The notes under the pieces: generated by a model
Seen by the model: the letters and a program-made list of their open reading frames with translations, nothing else
Databases searched by the model: none
What the model was told of the DNA's origin: nothing
Program-made: the position numbers and the translations under genes
In this document: positions 1 to 10,277 of the stretch, one piece after another
Position numbering within the stretch: position 1 is the stretch's first letter
Layout of the letters: every line of letters starts with the position of its first letter
Assembly: GCA_000514715.1 (NCBI GenBank)
Contig: AZWL01000019.1
Location: 62,182 to 126,181, forward strand
Length of the DNA stretch: 64,000 nt
Origin: Streptomyces sp. CNH099
GTDB taxonomy: Bacteria; Actinomycetota; Actinomycetes; Streptomycetales; Streptomycetaceae
Reading direction: 5' to 3'

Positions 1-456
1 CCCGAGCGCGTCGTCGGCACGCACTTCTTCTCGCCGGTCCCCCTGATGCGGCTCTGCGAGCTGGTCCGGGGCCTGAAGACCAGCGACGACGCCCTCGCCC
101 GGGCCCGGGCCTTCGCCGAGTCCACCGGCAAGACCTGCATCGTCGTCAACCGCGACGTGGCCGGCTTCGTGACCACCCGGCTGATCGCCGCGCTCGTCGT
201 CGAGGCCACGAAGCTGTACGAGTCGGGCGTCGCCACCGCCGAGGACATCGACGCCGCCTGCCGGCTCGGCTTCGGCCACGCCATGGGGCCGCTGGCCACC
301 GCCGACCTGACCGGCGTCGACATCCTGCAGCACGCCGCCGAGAACATCTACACCGAGACCCAGGACGGGAAGTTCGCGCCGCCGGAGCTGATGCGCCGCA
401 TGGTCGACGCGGGCGACATCGGCCGCAAGAGCGGCCGCGGCTTCTACGAGCACTGA
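1..456 (+). CDS. 3-hydroxybutyryl-CoA dehydrogenase, C-terminal part (5' end outside window)
   Basis: The reading frame is open from the first base and ends at TGA 454-456, so about 151 C-terminal residues are present. It starts in the end of the NAD-binding Rossmann domain (GTHFFSPVPLM, the family's HFFNPxPxM signature) and continues through the helical C-terminal dimerisation domain (NRDVAGFVTTRL, then DxxxRxGFGxxMGP and DLTGVD). It ends with GRKSGRGFYEH, the usual end of the single-domain FadB2/Hbd type. The enzyme oxidises 3-hydroxyacyl-CoA to 3-oxoacyl-CoA with NAD(P). The family is clear; substrate chain length is inferred from the Hbd-like length and ending. Confidence 0.93.
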   Translation, partial: PERVVGTHFFSPVPLMRLCELVRGLKTSDDALARARAFAESTGKTCIVVNRDVAGFVTTRLIAALVVEATKLYESGVATAEDIDAACRLGFGHAMGPLATADLTGVDILQHAAENIYTETQDGKFAPPELMRRMVDAGDIGRKSGRGFYEH

Positions 457-474
457 CCGCAACCGACCGCAGCC

Positions 475-524
475 GCCCACCGGCCCGGCCGCGCCCCTCC
501 CGGCCCCCGGCCGGGCCGGTGGGC
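475..524 (+). terminator. Strong hairpin terminator after the dehydrogenase gene
   Basis: Perfect 16-bp inverted repeat, arms 475-490 and 509-524, with an 18-nt loop, starting 18 nt after the stop codon. There is no U-tract, as is usual in very GC-rich actinobacteria. It separates this gene from the STAS gene. Confidence 0.7.
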
Positions 525-671
525 GGGTGCGGCGTCCCCCGCAGGGGTGAAATCGGTACGGATACGCGCGCGGACGGCAACCGGGCACCCCCGGGAACAG
601 TCAGATCAAGAGAGGAACCGGCACGGAACTCGGCACCACGGACTACGAGAACCCGCAGACGGGGAGCGCAC

Positions 672-1091
672 ATGTTTGAGGCGGAGGGCCGCGACAGCGC
701 CCCGCCCTACCACCCGGCCCGCCACCGCGCGGGCCCCGCGCGCGGGGCCGCCCGTCGAGCGCCGGGCGGCGCCGCGGCCGGCGCGGGCCCCGGCGCGCCC
801 GCCTACATCAAGGGCGACCACGCCGAGCTGGCCGTCGCGGGCCGCCTCGACGTGCGCAGCGCGGCCGACGCCCGGGAGGCGCTGCACCGGGCCGTCGACG
901 AGGGCCGCGGCGACCTCGTCCTCGACCTCACCGACCTCGACTCCTGGGACGCCACCGGCCTGGGTGTCATCATGGGGGCACACCGCAGGGCGGGCCGGGC
1001 CGATCGCCGGCTCGTGCTGCGCGGGGTGCCGCCGCAGATGCAGCGTCTGCTGGTGGCCACCAAACTCCACCGCATCCTCACGATTCAGTGA
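672..1091 (+). CDS. STAS-domain protein (anti-sigma factor antagonist-like)
   Basis: 139 residues from ATG 672, chosen because GGGGAG lies just upstream (660-665). Residues 1-45 are Ala/Pro/Gly/Arg-rich and probably disordered; the rest is a STAS domain (DHAELAVAGRLDVRSAADAR, LVLDLTDLDSWDATGLGVIM). In SpoIIAA/RsbV proteins the kinase-phosphorylated Ser lies in DSSG; here the loop reads DATG, so Thr occupies that place and could still be phosphorylated. The likely role is partner-switching control of an anti-sigma kinase, but no kinase or sigma gene is adjacent. A frame start at 519 exists but lacks a better ribosome binding site. Confidence 0.82.
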   Translation: MFEAEGRDSAPPYHPARHRAGPARGAARRAPGGAAAGAGPGAPAYIKGDHAELAVAGRLDVRSAADAREALHRAVDEGRGDLVLDLTDLDSWDATGLGVIMGAHRRAGRADRRLVLRGVPPQMQRLLVATKLHRILTIQ

Positions 1092-1202
1092 AGACGCGGC
1101 CGCGCCGGGGAGTCCCCCCTCGACAGGCCGCCCGGCGGAGGTCATAGGGTTTCCGGGCCGGGGAGCGGCACGGCGTAGGACAGCGGGCAGGAAGGCTTCG
1201 CG

Positions 1203-4112
<2,910 letters not shown>

Positions 4113-4131
4113 CGGCCTGTACGCCGCCGGC

Positions 4132-4168
4132 CGCGGCCCCCGTCCGTCACGCGCACCCGGGGGCCGTG
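4132..4168. terminator. Bidirectional hairpin between convergent genes
   Basis: Inverted repeat CGGCCCCCG (4134-4142) / CGGGGGCCG (4158-4166), extendable by a wobble pair and one more pair. It lies between the ends of the plus-strand ATPase gene and minus-strand nucS, so it can serve both. Confidence 0.55.
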
Positions 4169-4175
4169 CCGCGCG

Positions 4176-4847
4176 TCAGAAGAGCTTCAGCTTCCCGTCG
4201 TCCGTCCCGCGCAGCGCGTCGTAGTCCAGCACCGCGCACTCGATCCCCCGGTCCGCCGCCAGCACCCGCGCCTGCGGCCTGATCTCCTGCGCCGCGAATA
4301 CCCCGCGCACCGGCGCCAGCCGCGGGTCGCGGTTGAGCAGCTCCAGATAGCGGGTCAGCTGCTCCACCCCGTCGATCTCGCCGCGCCGCTTGATCTCCAC
4401 GGCGACGGTCGTCCCCTTCTCGTCCCGGCCGAGGATGTCCACCGGGCCGATCGCCGTGGGGTACTCGCGCCGGATCAGGGTCCACCCCTCGCCGAGCGCG
4501 TCCATGCGGTCGGCGAGCAGCTCCTGCAGGTGCGCCTCAACGCCGTCCTTGACCAGTCCGGGGTCGACGCCCAGCTCGTGCGACGAGTCGTGCAGCAGTT
4601 CCTCGATCGTGATGATCAGTTTTTCGCCTGCCTTGTTCTCGACCGTCCACACGGCGACACCGTCCTGCTCACCCTCCTTCAGAGTGCACGGCGGTGACAT
4701 CCAGTTGAGGGGTTTGTACGCACGGTCGTCGGCGTGGACCGAGACGCTGCCGTCGGCTTTGACCAGGATCAGCCGGGGCGCGGAGGCGAGGTGGGCGGTG
4801 AGCCGCCCGGCGTAGTCGACAGAGCAGCGGGCGATGACGAGGCGCAT
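4176..4847 (-). CDS. nucS: Endonuclease NucS/EndoMS, mismatch-specific
   Basis: 223 residues from ATG 4847, giving the family's standard beginning MRLVIARCSVDYAGRL; an upstream in-frame start would add 11 unrelated residues. An N-terminal beta domain (1-110) precedes the RecB-like nuclease domain with the catalytic set D137 (GPVDILG), E151 and K153 (VAVEIKRR) and Q163. In actinobacteria and archaea lacking MutS/MutL, this enzyme cuts both strands at mismatches and lowers mutation rates. The C-terminal KLKLF resembles the sliding-clamp-binding tail described for the family. Intact. Confidence 0.96.
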   Translation of the reverse strand: MRLVIARCSVDYAGRLTAHLASAPRLILVKADGSVSVHADDRAYKPLNWMSPPCTLKEGEQDGVAVWTVENKAGEKLIITIEELLHDSSHELGVDPGLVKDGVEAHLQELLADRMDALGEGWTLIRREYPTAIGPVDILGRDEKGTTVAVEIKRRGEIDGVEQLTRYLELLNRDPRLAPVRGVFAAQEIRPQARVLAADRGIECAVLDYDALRGTDDGKLKLF

Positions 4848-5064
4848 GGCGCACCACGCTACTCGACTCCCACCGCACACTGCGATCTGACCCCGGATGC
4901 ACCTTTCGGCAATGGCCAGTTGTGTACGCGTTCTTGTGGTGGAGCCGCACCCTCCGCCCTACGGTGGAAGCAGGCGGTCGCCGCGTGGGCACCGAGAGTG
5001 GTGAGCGCCGTCCCTGTCCGGTAAAGCCCCGCCCGAACCCCGCGGGGCTGCGAGAGGAGAATCC

Positions 5065-5457
5065 ATGTCGCTGGACGTCCCACCTGCTCTGCTCGATCAG
5101 GCCGAGCGGGGCGAGGTCGACGAAAGGGAGTTTGTCGACTGCGTCCGGACCTCGCTTCCCTATGCCTGGGACATGATCAGTTCCCTGGTGGCACAACTGA
5201 AGGTCGACGGCGGAAAGTTCGCCGACAACCAGGTACCGCCCCCGGATGAGCACGCCCGCGGCCAGTTGCTCCGCGCGCTGGCCAGCGATGCGATACGGGG
5301 ATCGCTGGAGCGCCACTTCGGCGTCCGGCTCGCTTTCCAGAACTGTCATCGCGTGGCGGTCTTCCCCCTGGAGGCCTCGACAGCGGAGCCGCTGGCCCGC
5401 TTCACCTCGGTGAGAGCCCAGCTGCTCAACCAGTCACCGGAGCTGCGTGACTGCTGA
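5065..5457 (+). CDS. Conserved small Streptomyces protein (SCO5389-like)
   Basis: 130 residues from ATG 5065 with AGGAG ten bases upstream. It begins MSLDVPPALLDQAERGEVDE and contains a mostly helical, acidic N-terminal half (FVDCVRTSLPYAWDMISSLV) and a mixed C-terminal half. No catalytic motif or membrane segment is visible. Its position next to nucS, divergently transcribed across a 217-nt gap, matches the locus in S. coelicolor, from which I infer the family. Function unknown. Confidence 0.75.
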   Translation: MSLDVPPALLDQAERGEVDEREFVDCVRTSLPYAWDMISSLVAQLKVDGGKFADNQVPPPDEHARGQLLRALASDAIRGSLERHFGVRLAFQNCHRVAVFPLEASTAEPLARFTSVRAQLLNQSPELRDC

Positions 5458-5519
5458 CTGGCCCCGGGGTCCCCCGCGCTGCCGCTCCCCACGCCGTCCG
5501 CTCGCGCCGCCCCATCCGG

Positions 5520-6551
5520 TCAGCGAGCGAGGAGCGGCAGCACCTCCGAACCGATTCTCTTCACGTTCCACTCGGTGCCGCACAGGTCCCCCGAGCCCTC
5601 GACGAGCAGCGCGAAGCGCGAGATCCCGGTACGTTCCGCGGTCGCCGCCAGCCGGTCGGCGCACAGCCGCGGCGGGCCCACCGGGTGCAGCGCGCACAGC
5701 ATGTCCGTGTACGCCTCCGGGTCGCGCATCGGGCGCCGCCGGCCGTCCACCGTCTCCATCGCCCCCACGCCGGTGCGGAACGCCCCGGGCAGGGCCCGGC
5801 GCAGCACCTCCGCCGCGGCCCTCGGGGTGTCGTCGACCTGCGCCACGCCGGCCGAGACGTGCCCCGCCGCGTCGACCTCCGCCGGGCTCATCCCGGCCGC
5901 CAGCGCGGTACGCCGCCACAGCTGGACCATCTCCGCCTTCTCCTCGTCGCCGCTGTGCATCCCGAGCAGCATCGGCAGCCCCCGCGCGGCCGCGAGCCGC
6001 ACGGTGGCGGGCGAGGTGCACGCGACCAGCACCGGCACGTCGCCCCCGCCGTGCAGCGCCTCGGCCGGCCGGGGCACGACGGCGACCTCGCGGAACGCGT
6101 AGCGCTCGCCGGCGGCCCCCACCCGCGGCTCGCGCAGCCAGCGCAGCAGCAGGTCCAGTGCCTCGGGGAACTCCGTCTCGTACGCCGCGAGGCCGGTGCC
6201 GAAGACCTCCAGGTCCACCCACGGCCCGCCGCGCCCCACGCCCAGGACGAAGCGCCCCTGCGCGGCGTGGTGCAGCAGCGCGGCCTGCTCGCCGAGGGCG
6301 ACGGGGTGCTGCGTCGGCAGCACGCTGACGGCGGTGCCGACGCGGATGCGGCTGGTGCGGCCGAGGAGCAGCGCGGCGAGGGTGACCGCCGAGGGGCAGG
6401 TGCCGTACGGGATGAAGTGGTGCTCGGCGAACCAGACGGAGTCGAGCCCCGCCTCCTCCGCCGCCACACCCGTCCGCACGGCCCGGTGCAGGGCCTCGCC
6501 CTGTCCCTGGCCGGGGAACTGTGCGGCGAGCACGAACGAGCCGACGTGCAT
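5520..6551 (-). CDS. Luciferase-like flavin-dependent oxidoreductase
   Basis: 343 residues from ATG 6551, preceded by AGGGGGCAGG. The sequence follows the bacterial luciferase TIM-barrel pattern: EEAGLDSVWFAEHHF near the start, RIRVGTAVSVLPTQHPVALGEQ, then GRFVLGVGRGGPWVDLEVFG. Such enzymes use reduced FMN or F420 with O2 or a small organic substrate. The FAEHHF motif is typical of the FMN class, but the cofactor cannot be fixed from the sequence alone. Convergent with the preceding gene (62-nt gap). The substrate is unknown. Confidence 0.88.
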   Translation of the reverse strand: MHVGSFVLAAQFPGQGQGEALHRAVRTGVAAEEAGLDSVWFAEHHFIPYGTCPSAVTLAALLLGRTSRIRVGTAVSVLPTQHPVALGEQAALLHHAAQGRFVLGVGRGGPWVDLEVFGTGLAAYETEFPEALDLLLRWLREPRVGAAGERYAFREVAVVPRPAEALHGGGDVPVLVACTSPATVRLAAARGLPMLLGMHSGDEEKAEMVQLWRRTALAAGMSPAEVDAAGHVSAGVAQVDDTPRAAAEVLRRALPGAFRTGVGAMETVDGRRRPMRDPEAYTDMLCALHPVGPPRLCADRLAATAERTGISRFALLVEGSGDLCGTEWNVKRIGSEVLPLLAR

Positions 6552-6751
6552 CCTGCCCCCTGGGTACTGATGGTGCCGTTGTACGCGGGGTGGGAACCGC
6601 CCGTCACCTGCGGCGACGGGGCCCAGCCCGGAAGTCATCCTCATTGTTGGCGATGGGCGGGTGAATCGTCATTCTTTGTGCCCGGGACTGGACTTCACCA
6701 CCCGTACCCTGGTAGGGAATCCGTGACGACGATCTTCCCGAGGTGCCCGCC

Positions 6752-7078
6752 GTGTCCCCCCGCCGGAACAAGCCGCGCTCCCGCGGCGCCGCCCGTACCT
6801 CCGCGGCCGACGACCTCGCCGGCCGCCTCGGCGCGCCCGACGCGGTGGAGTACGAAGGCGAGGAGTTCCTCGTCCGCCGCGTCGCCGGGTCCGCGGCCGA
6901 CAAGAGCTACCGCTGCCCGGGCTGCGACCAGGAGATCCGTCCCGGCACGCCGCACGTGGTGGCGTGGCCGGAGCACCGCGGCGCGGATCTGCGCCGGCAC
7001 TGGCACACGGCCTGCTGGAACGCCCGCGACCGCCGCGGCACACGGCCGCAGCGGTCGCGGAACGCGCCGCGCCACTGA
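6752..7078 (+). CDS. Small basic CxxC (putative zinc-binding) protein
   Basis: 108 residues from GTG 6752, chosen because GAGG lies 9 bases upstream; a GTG at 6743 would add three residues. The N-terminus is very basic (SPRRNKPRSRG). The core has YRCPGCDQEI, then HWHTACW: two Cys plus His and Cys, consistent with a treble-clef or zinc-ribbon site. Homologues are often labelled ATP/GTP-binding without evidence; no P-loop is visible here. A nucleic-acid or protein-binding role is possible but not shown. Divergent from the luciferase-like gene across about 200 bp. Confidence 0.75.
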   Translation: MSPRRNKPRSRGAARTSAADDLAGRLGAPDAVEYEGEEFLVRRVAGSAADKSYRCPGCDQEIRPGTPHVVAWPEHRGADLRRHWHTACWNARDRRGTRPQRSRNAPRH

Positions 7079-7101
7079 CGCCCGGCCGGGCAACCCCGCC
7101 G

Positions 7102-7113
7102 TGGTCCAGACCT
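7102..7113 (+). promoter_or_regulatory. DasR-type / chitinase direct-repeat element, distal copy
   Basis: TGGTCCAGACCT, identical to the 12-bp element known upstream of streptomycete chitinase genes and close to the DasR operator core (TGGTCTAGACCA). It is followed by GTTGACGG, which could be a -35 element, 259 bp upstream of the chiC start. Confidence 0.7.
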
Positions 7114-7213
7114 GTTGACGGTGGTGCGTCCCGGCCTGCGCTCTCCACCCACCGCGGTGGGCATGCCGCCCGGGTGGGCGGAGCCGCCCCCGCCGACCCG
7201 GGCTTCTACCATT

Positions 7214-7255
7214 TGGTCCAGACCTATTGACCGCATTGGTACATACCAATAGCCT
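7214..7255 (+). promoter_or_regulatory. chiC promoter: proximal DasR-type element, -35/-10 and an operator-like palindrome
   Basis: A second exact TGGTCCAGACCT (7214-7225) abuts TTGACC (7227-7232), followed 17 nt later by TAGCCT (7250-7255), a good SigA-type promoter. Within the spacer lies ATTGGTACATACCAAT (7235-7250), 7-bp inverted arms around CA. The 12-bp element is the known site of chitin/GlcNAc control through DasR; the palindrome suggests another repressor (inference). Confidence 0.7.
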
Positions 7256-7371
7256 CCCTGGCGAGTGAGTGTCATGGCATGAACACAACCCTGCTCGTGA
7301 ACGACGGACGGCCGTACGCGCGAACGCGCCGCTCCCACCCGACGAACGGCACTCGACGAGGGAGACACACC

Positions 7372-9204
7372 TTGAGATCCCCCACCGGCAGACGCCTGCT
7401 GAGGCGCGCCACGGCCATGCTGGCCGCCGTGGCCATCCCGCTCGCCGCCATGGTCGGACTCGCGAGCCCCGCCCAGGCGGCCGGGGCGACCGCGACCTAC
7501 CAGAAGGCCTCGGACTGGGGCACCGGCTTCGAGGGCAGGTGGACGGTGAAGAACACCGGCACCGCCGCCCTGGACTCCTGGTCCATCACCTGGGACTTCC
7601 CCGCGGGCACCAGCGTCACCTCCGCCTGGGACGCGGACGTCACGAACAGCGGCACCACCTGGACCGCCAGGAACAAGTCGTACAACGGCCGCCTCGCCCC
7701 CGGCGCCAGCGTCACCTTCGGCTTCAACGGCTCCGGCAGCGGCGGCGGAGACGTCACCAACTGCACCCTGAACGGCGACCCCTGCGACGGCGGCGGCGTC
7801 CCCGGCGACAACGCGCCGTCCGCTCCCGGCACGCCCAGCGCCGGGACCGTCACCGACACCTCGGTCGCGCTGAGCTGGACGGCGGCCACCGACGACCACG
7901 GGATCAAGAACTACGACGTGTACCGCGGCAGCGGCAAGGTCGCCACGGTCACCGGCACGCAGTACACCGACACCGGCCTGACCGCCGGCTCCACGTACAC
8001 CTACAGCGTGCGCGCCCGCGACACCGCCGACCAGGTCGGCCCGGCCAGCGGCTCCCGGACCGTGACCACCACGGGAGGCGGCGGCCCCGGCGGCGACAAG
8101 ATCAAGCTGGGGTACTTCACCGAGTGGGGCGTCTACGACCGCAACTACCACGCGAAGAACCTCGACACCTCCGGCTCGGCCGCGAAGCTGACCCACATCA
8201 ACTACGCCTTCGGCAACGTCCAGAACGGGCGCTGCACCATGGGTGACTCCTTCGCCGCGATCGACAAGAACTACACCGCCGCCCAGAGCGTCGACGGCGT
8301 CGGCGACACCTGGGACCAGCCGCTGCGCGGCAACTTCAACCAGCTGCTCAAGCTGAAGAAGAAGCACCCGCACCTCAAGATCCTGTGGTCCTTCGGCGGC
8401 TGGACCTGGTCCGGCGGCTTCGGCCAGGCCATGCAGAACCCCGCGGCCTTCGCCCAGTCGTGCTACGACCTCGTGTACGACCCGCGCTGGGCGGGCCTGT
8501 TCGACGGCATCGACCTCGACTGGGAGTACCCCAACGCCTGCGGCCTGTCCTGCGACAGCAGCGGCCCGGCCGTAATGAAGGACATGATGCAGGCCTTCCG
8601 CGCGAAGTTCGGCGACAAGCTCCTCACCGCCGCCATCACGGCGGACGCCGGCGACGGCGGGAAGATCGACAAGGCCGACTACGCCGGCGCGGCACAGTAC
8701 GTCGACTGGTACAACGTCATGACGTACGACTTCTTCGGCGCCTGGGACGCCCAGGGCCCCACGGCCCCGCACTCGCCGCTGACGTCGTACAACGGCATCC
8801 CGATCCCGGCGTTCAACTCCGACTCCGCGATCCAGAAGCTGAAGGGCATGGGCATCCCGGCGCAGAAGCTGCTGCTCGGCATCGGCTTCTACGGCCGCGG
8901 CTGGACCGGCGTGACGCAGAGCGAGCCCGGCGGCAGCGCCACCGGACCCGCGCCCGGGAAGTACGAGCAGGGCATCGACGACTACAAGGAGCTGAAGAGC
9001 AGATGCCCCGCCACCGGCACGGTCGCCGGCACCGCGTACGCCCACTGCGGCCAGCAGTGGTGGAGCTACGACACCCCGCAGACCATCGCCGGAAAGATGA
9101 CCTACGCCAACAACCAGAACCTCGGCGGCGCGTTCATCTGGGAGATGAGCGGTGACACCGCGAACGGCGAGCTGATGACCGCGGTCCACAACGGTCTCGG
9201 CTAG
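7372..9204 (+). CDS. chiC: Secreted chitinase, CBM2-FnIII-GH18 (ChiC type)
   Basis: 610 residues from TTG 7372, with GGGAGA upstream; this gives a normal signal peptide (RR region, hydrophobic core, cleavage after SPAQA near 36). An ATG at 7279 would add 31 residues. Domains: CBM2 (about 38-137), fibronectin III (about 147-235), GH18 catalytic barrel (about 240-610). The GH18 active-site signature DGIDLDWE is at 378-385, with E385 as the acid/base, and the inhibitory-substrate loop region is normal. It hydrolyses chitin to chitobiose outside the cell. Length and domain order match ChiC of S. coelicolor/S. lividans, at the same chromosomal place next to the atp operon. Regulated by the elements upstream. 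Confidence 0.94.
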   Translation: MRSPTGRRLLRRATAMLAAVAIPLAAMVGLASPAQAAGATATYQKASDWGTGFEGRWTVKNTGTAALDSWSITWDFPAGTSVTSAWDADVTNSGTTWTARNKSYNGRLAPGASVTFGFNGSGSGGGDVTNCTLNGDPCDGGGVPGDNAPSAPGTPSAGTVTDTSVALSWTAATDDHGIKNYDVYRGSGKVATVTGTQYTDTGLTAGSTYTYSVRARDTADQVGPASGSRTVTTTGGGGPGGDKIKLGYFTEWGVYDRNYHAKNLDTSGSAAKLTHINYAFGNVQNGRCTMGDSFAAIDKNYTAAQSVDGVGDTWDQPLRGNFNQLLKLKKKHPHLKILWSFGGWTWSGGFGQAMQNPAAFAQSCYDLVYDPRWAGLFDGIDLDWEYPNACGLSCDSSGPAVMKDMMQAFRAKFGDKLLTAAITADAGDGGKIDKADYAGAAQYVDWYNVMTYDFFGAWDAQGPTAPHSPLTSYNGIPIPAFNSDSAIQKLKGMGIPAQKLLLGIGFYGRGWTGVTQSEPGGSATGPAPGKYEQGIDDYKELKSRCPATGTVAGTAYAHCGQQWWSYDTPQTIAGKMTYANNQNLGGAFIWEMSGDTANGELMTAVHNGLG

Positions 9205-9219
9205 CCCGGCCCCGCAGAC

Positions 9220-9274
9220 GGCCTGAACCCGGGGTGTCCGGCGTGCGCTCGCCTCCCCGCCCCGGGTTCAGGCC
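9220..9274. terminator. Bidirectional terminator between chiC and the atp/DUF2550 unit
   Basis: Perfect 15-bp stem GGCCTGAACCCGGGG (9220-9234) / CCCCGGGTTCAGGCC (9260-9274), followed by TTT on the plus strand. It starts 16 nt after the chiC stop and ends 33 nt from the DUF2550 stop, so it can end both transcripts. Confidence 0.8.
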
Positions 9275-9306
9275 TTTCCGCGTCCCCGTACGGGATGCGC
9301 GGCGCG

Positions 9307-9747
9307 CTACGCCACGTTGACGCGCTGGCCGGGAGGCGCCGCCTCCAGCCAGGCGAGAAAGCCGGTGAGCGCGTCCTCGCTCATCGCCAGCTCGATCCGG
9401 TCCTCGTCGTGCCGGCAGGCCAGCACCACGGCGTCGGAGAGCAGCGCCAGCTCCTCCTCGCCCGCGGGGGCCCGGCGCTCCAGCACCTCGATGGCCTCCC
9501 GCCGCAGCACGCGGCGCGGCCGCGGTGCGTACGAGAAGACGCGGAACCACTCGATGACGTCACCGCTGTAGCGGGCGACGCCGTACGCCCAGCCCTTGCC
9601 GGGCCGGACCGCCTTCGGACCCCAGCGCAGGCTGCAGTCGAAGGTGCCGCCGGCCCGCTGGATGAGCCGACGGCGCAACCCGAAGAGGAAGAGGCCGAGC
9701 AGCAGCAGGGCGACCGCCGTCCCGGCCAGCAGCAAAGCGAGGAACAT
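9307..9747 (-). CDS. DUF2550 membrane protein
   Basis: 146 residues from ATG 9747, nine bases after AGGAGG; GTG 9753 would add two residues. One N-terminal membrane segment (FLALLLAGTAVALLLLGLFL) is followed by a cytoplasmic domain with the DUF2550 pattern (GTFDCSLRW, GWAYGVARYSGDVIEWFRVF, RREAIEVLERR). The family always follows atpC in streptomycetes and mycobacteria; here the gap is 36 nt, so it is the last gene of the atp operon. Function unknown; PH-like folding has been suggested for the soluble part. Confidence 0.88.
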   Translation of the reverse strand: MFLALLLAGTAVALLLLGLFLFGLRRRLIQRAGGTFDCSLRWGPKAVRPGKGWAYGVARYSGDVIEWFRVFSYAPRPRRVLRREAIEVLERRAPAGEEELALLSDAVVLACRHDEDRIELAMSEDALTGFLAWLEAAPPGQRVNVA

Positions 9748-9783
9748 CTCCACAGACCTCCTCGCCGCTCCTCTCGCGTGGCC

Positions 9784-10167
9784 TCAGCGAACGCCCGCCA
9801 CGGCCAGAAGCCGCACTTCCGCGCGCCGTTCCGCTTCCGCGTCCGCGTCCGACTTGGCCCGCTCCAGGGCGCGCTCCGCGCGCTCCACGTCGATCTCCTC
9901 GGACAGCTCGGCGATCTCGGCGAGCAGCGAGAGCTTGTTGTCCGCGAAGGAGATGAAGCCGCCGTGTACGGCCGCCACGACCGTGCCGCCGTCGCCGCCG
10001 CCCGCCGTCCGGATCGTCACCGGGCCGGACTCCAGCACGGTGAGCAGCGGCTGGTGTCCGGGCATGATGCCGATGTCACCCGACGGGGTGCGCGCGATGA
10101 CCCGGGTGGCCTCGCCGGACCAGACGCTACGGTCCGCGGCGACCAACTCGACGTGCAGCTCGGCCAC
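9784..10167 (-). CDS. atpC: ATP synthase F1 epsilon subunit
   Basis: 127 residues, ATG 10167 with AGGAG upstream. It has the beta-sandwich domain (MAELHVELVAADRSVWSGEA, GDIGIMPGHQPLLTVLESG) and a C-terminal helical hairpin (EIDVERAERALERA). It links gamma to the c-ring in the rotor and can inhibit ATP hydrolysis. The 110-nt gap to atpD holds a strong hairpin, unlike the near-zero gaps between the other F1 genes. Confidence 0.95.
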   Translation of the reverse strand: MAELHVELVAADRSVWSGEATRVIARTPSGDIGIMPGHQPLLTVLESGPVTIRTAGGGDGGTVVAAVHGGFISFADNKLSLLAEIAELSEEIDVERAERALERAKSDADAEAERRAEVRLLAVAGVR

Positions 10168-10215
10168 GATGGCTCCTCAACTGGGGTTTAGCAGAGAATA
10201 ACTGGTTTGCGGGCC

Positions 10216-10239
10216 GGGGGCGGGGCGAACCCCGCCCCC
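10216..10239 (-). other. Intra-operon hairpin between atpD and atpC
   Basis: Perfect 10-bp stem (arms 10216-10225 and 10230-10239). On the transcribed (minus) strand it reads GGGGGCGGGG-TTCG-CCCCGCCCCC, a UUCG-type tetraloop. It lies 38 nt after the atpD stop and 48 nt before the atpC start. It may act as a partial terminator, a processing stop or an RNA-stabilising element; a role in subunit stoichiometry is inference. Confidence 0.75.
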
Positions 10240-10277
10240 GATTGGCTCGGAGCCAAGGGAAACCGCGGGCGAAACCG

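Noticed and set aside
6907..9189. 760-codon minus-strand frame across chiC
   Set aside because: Antisense shadow of the chitinase; no family features, and it would cover the chiC promoter.
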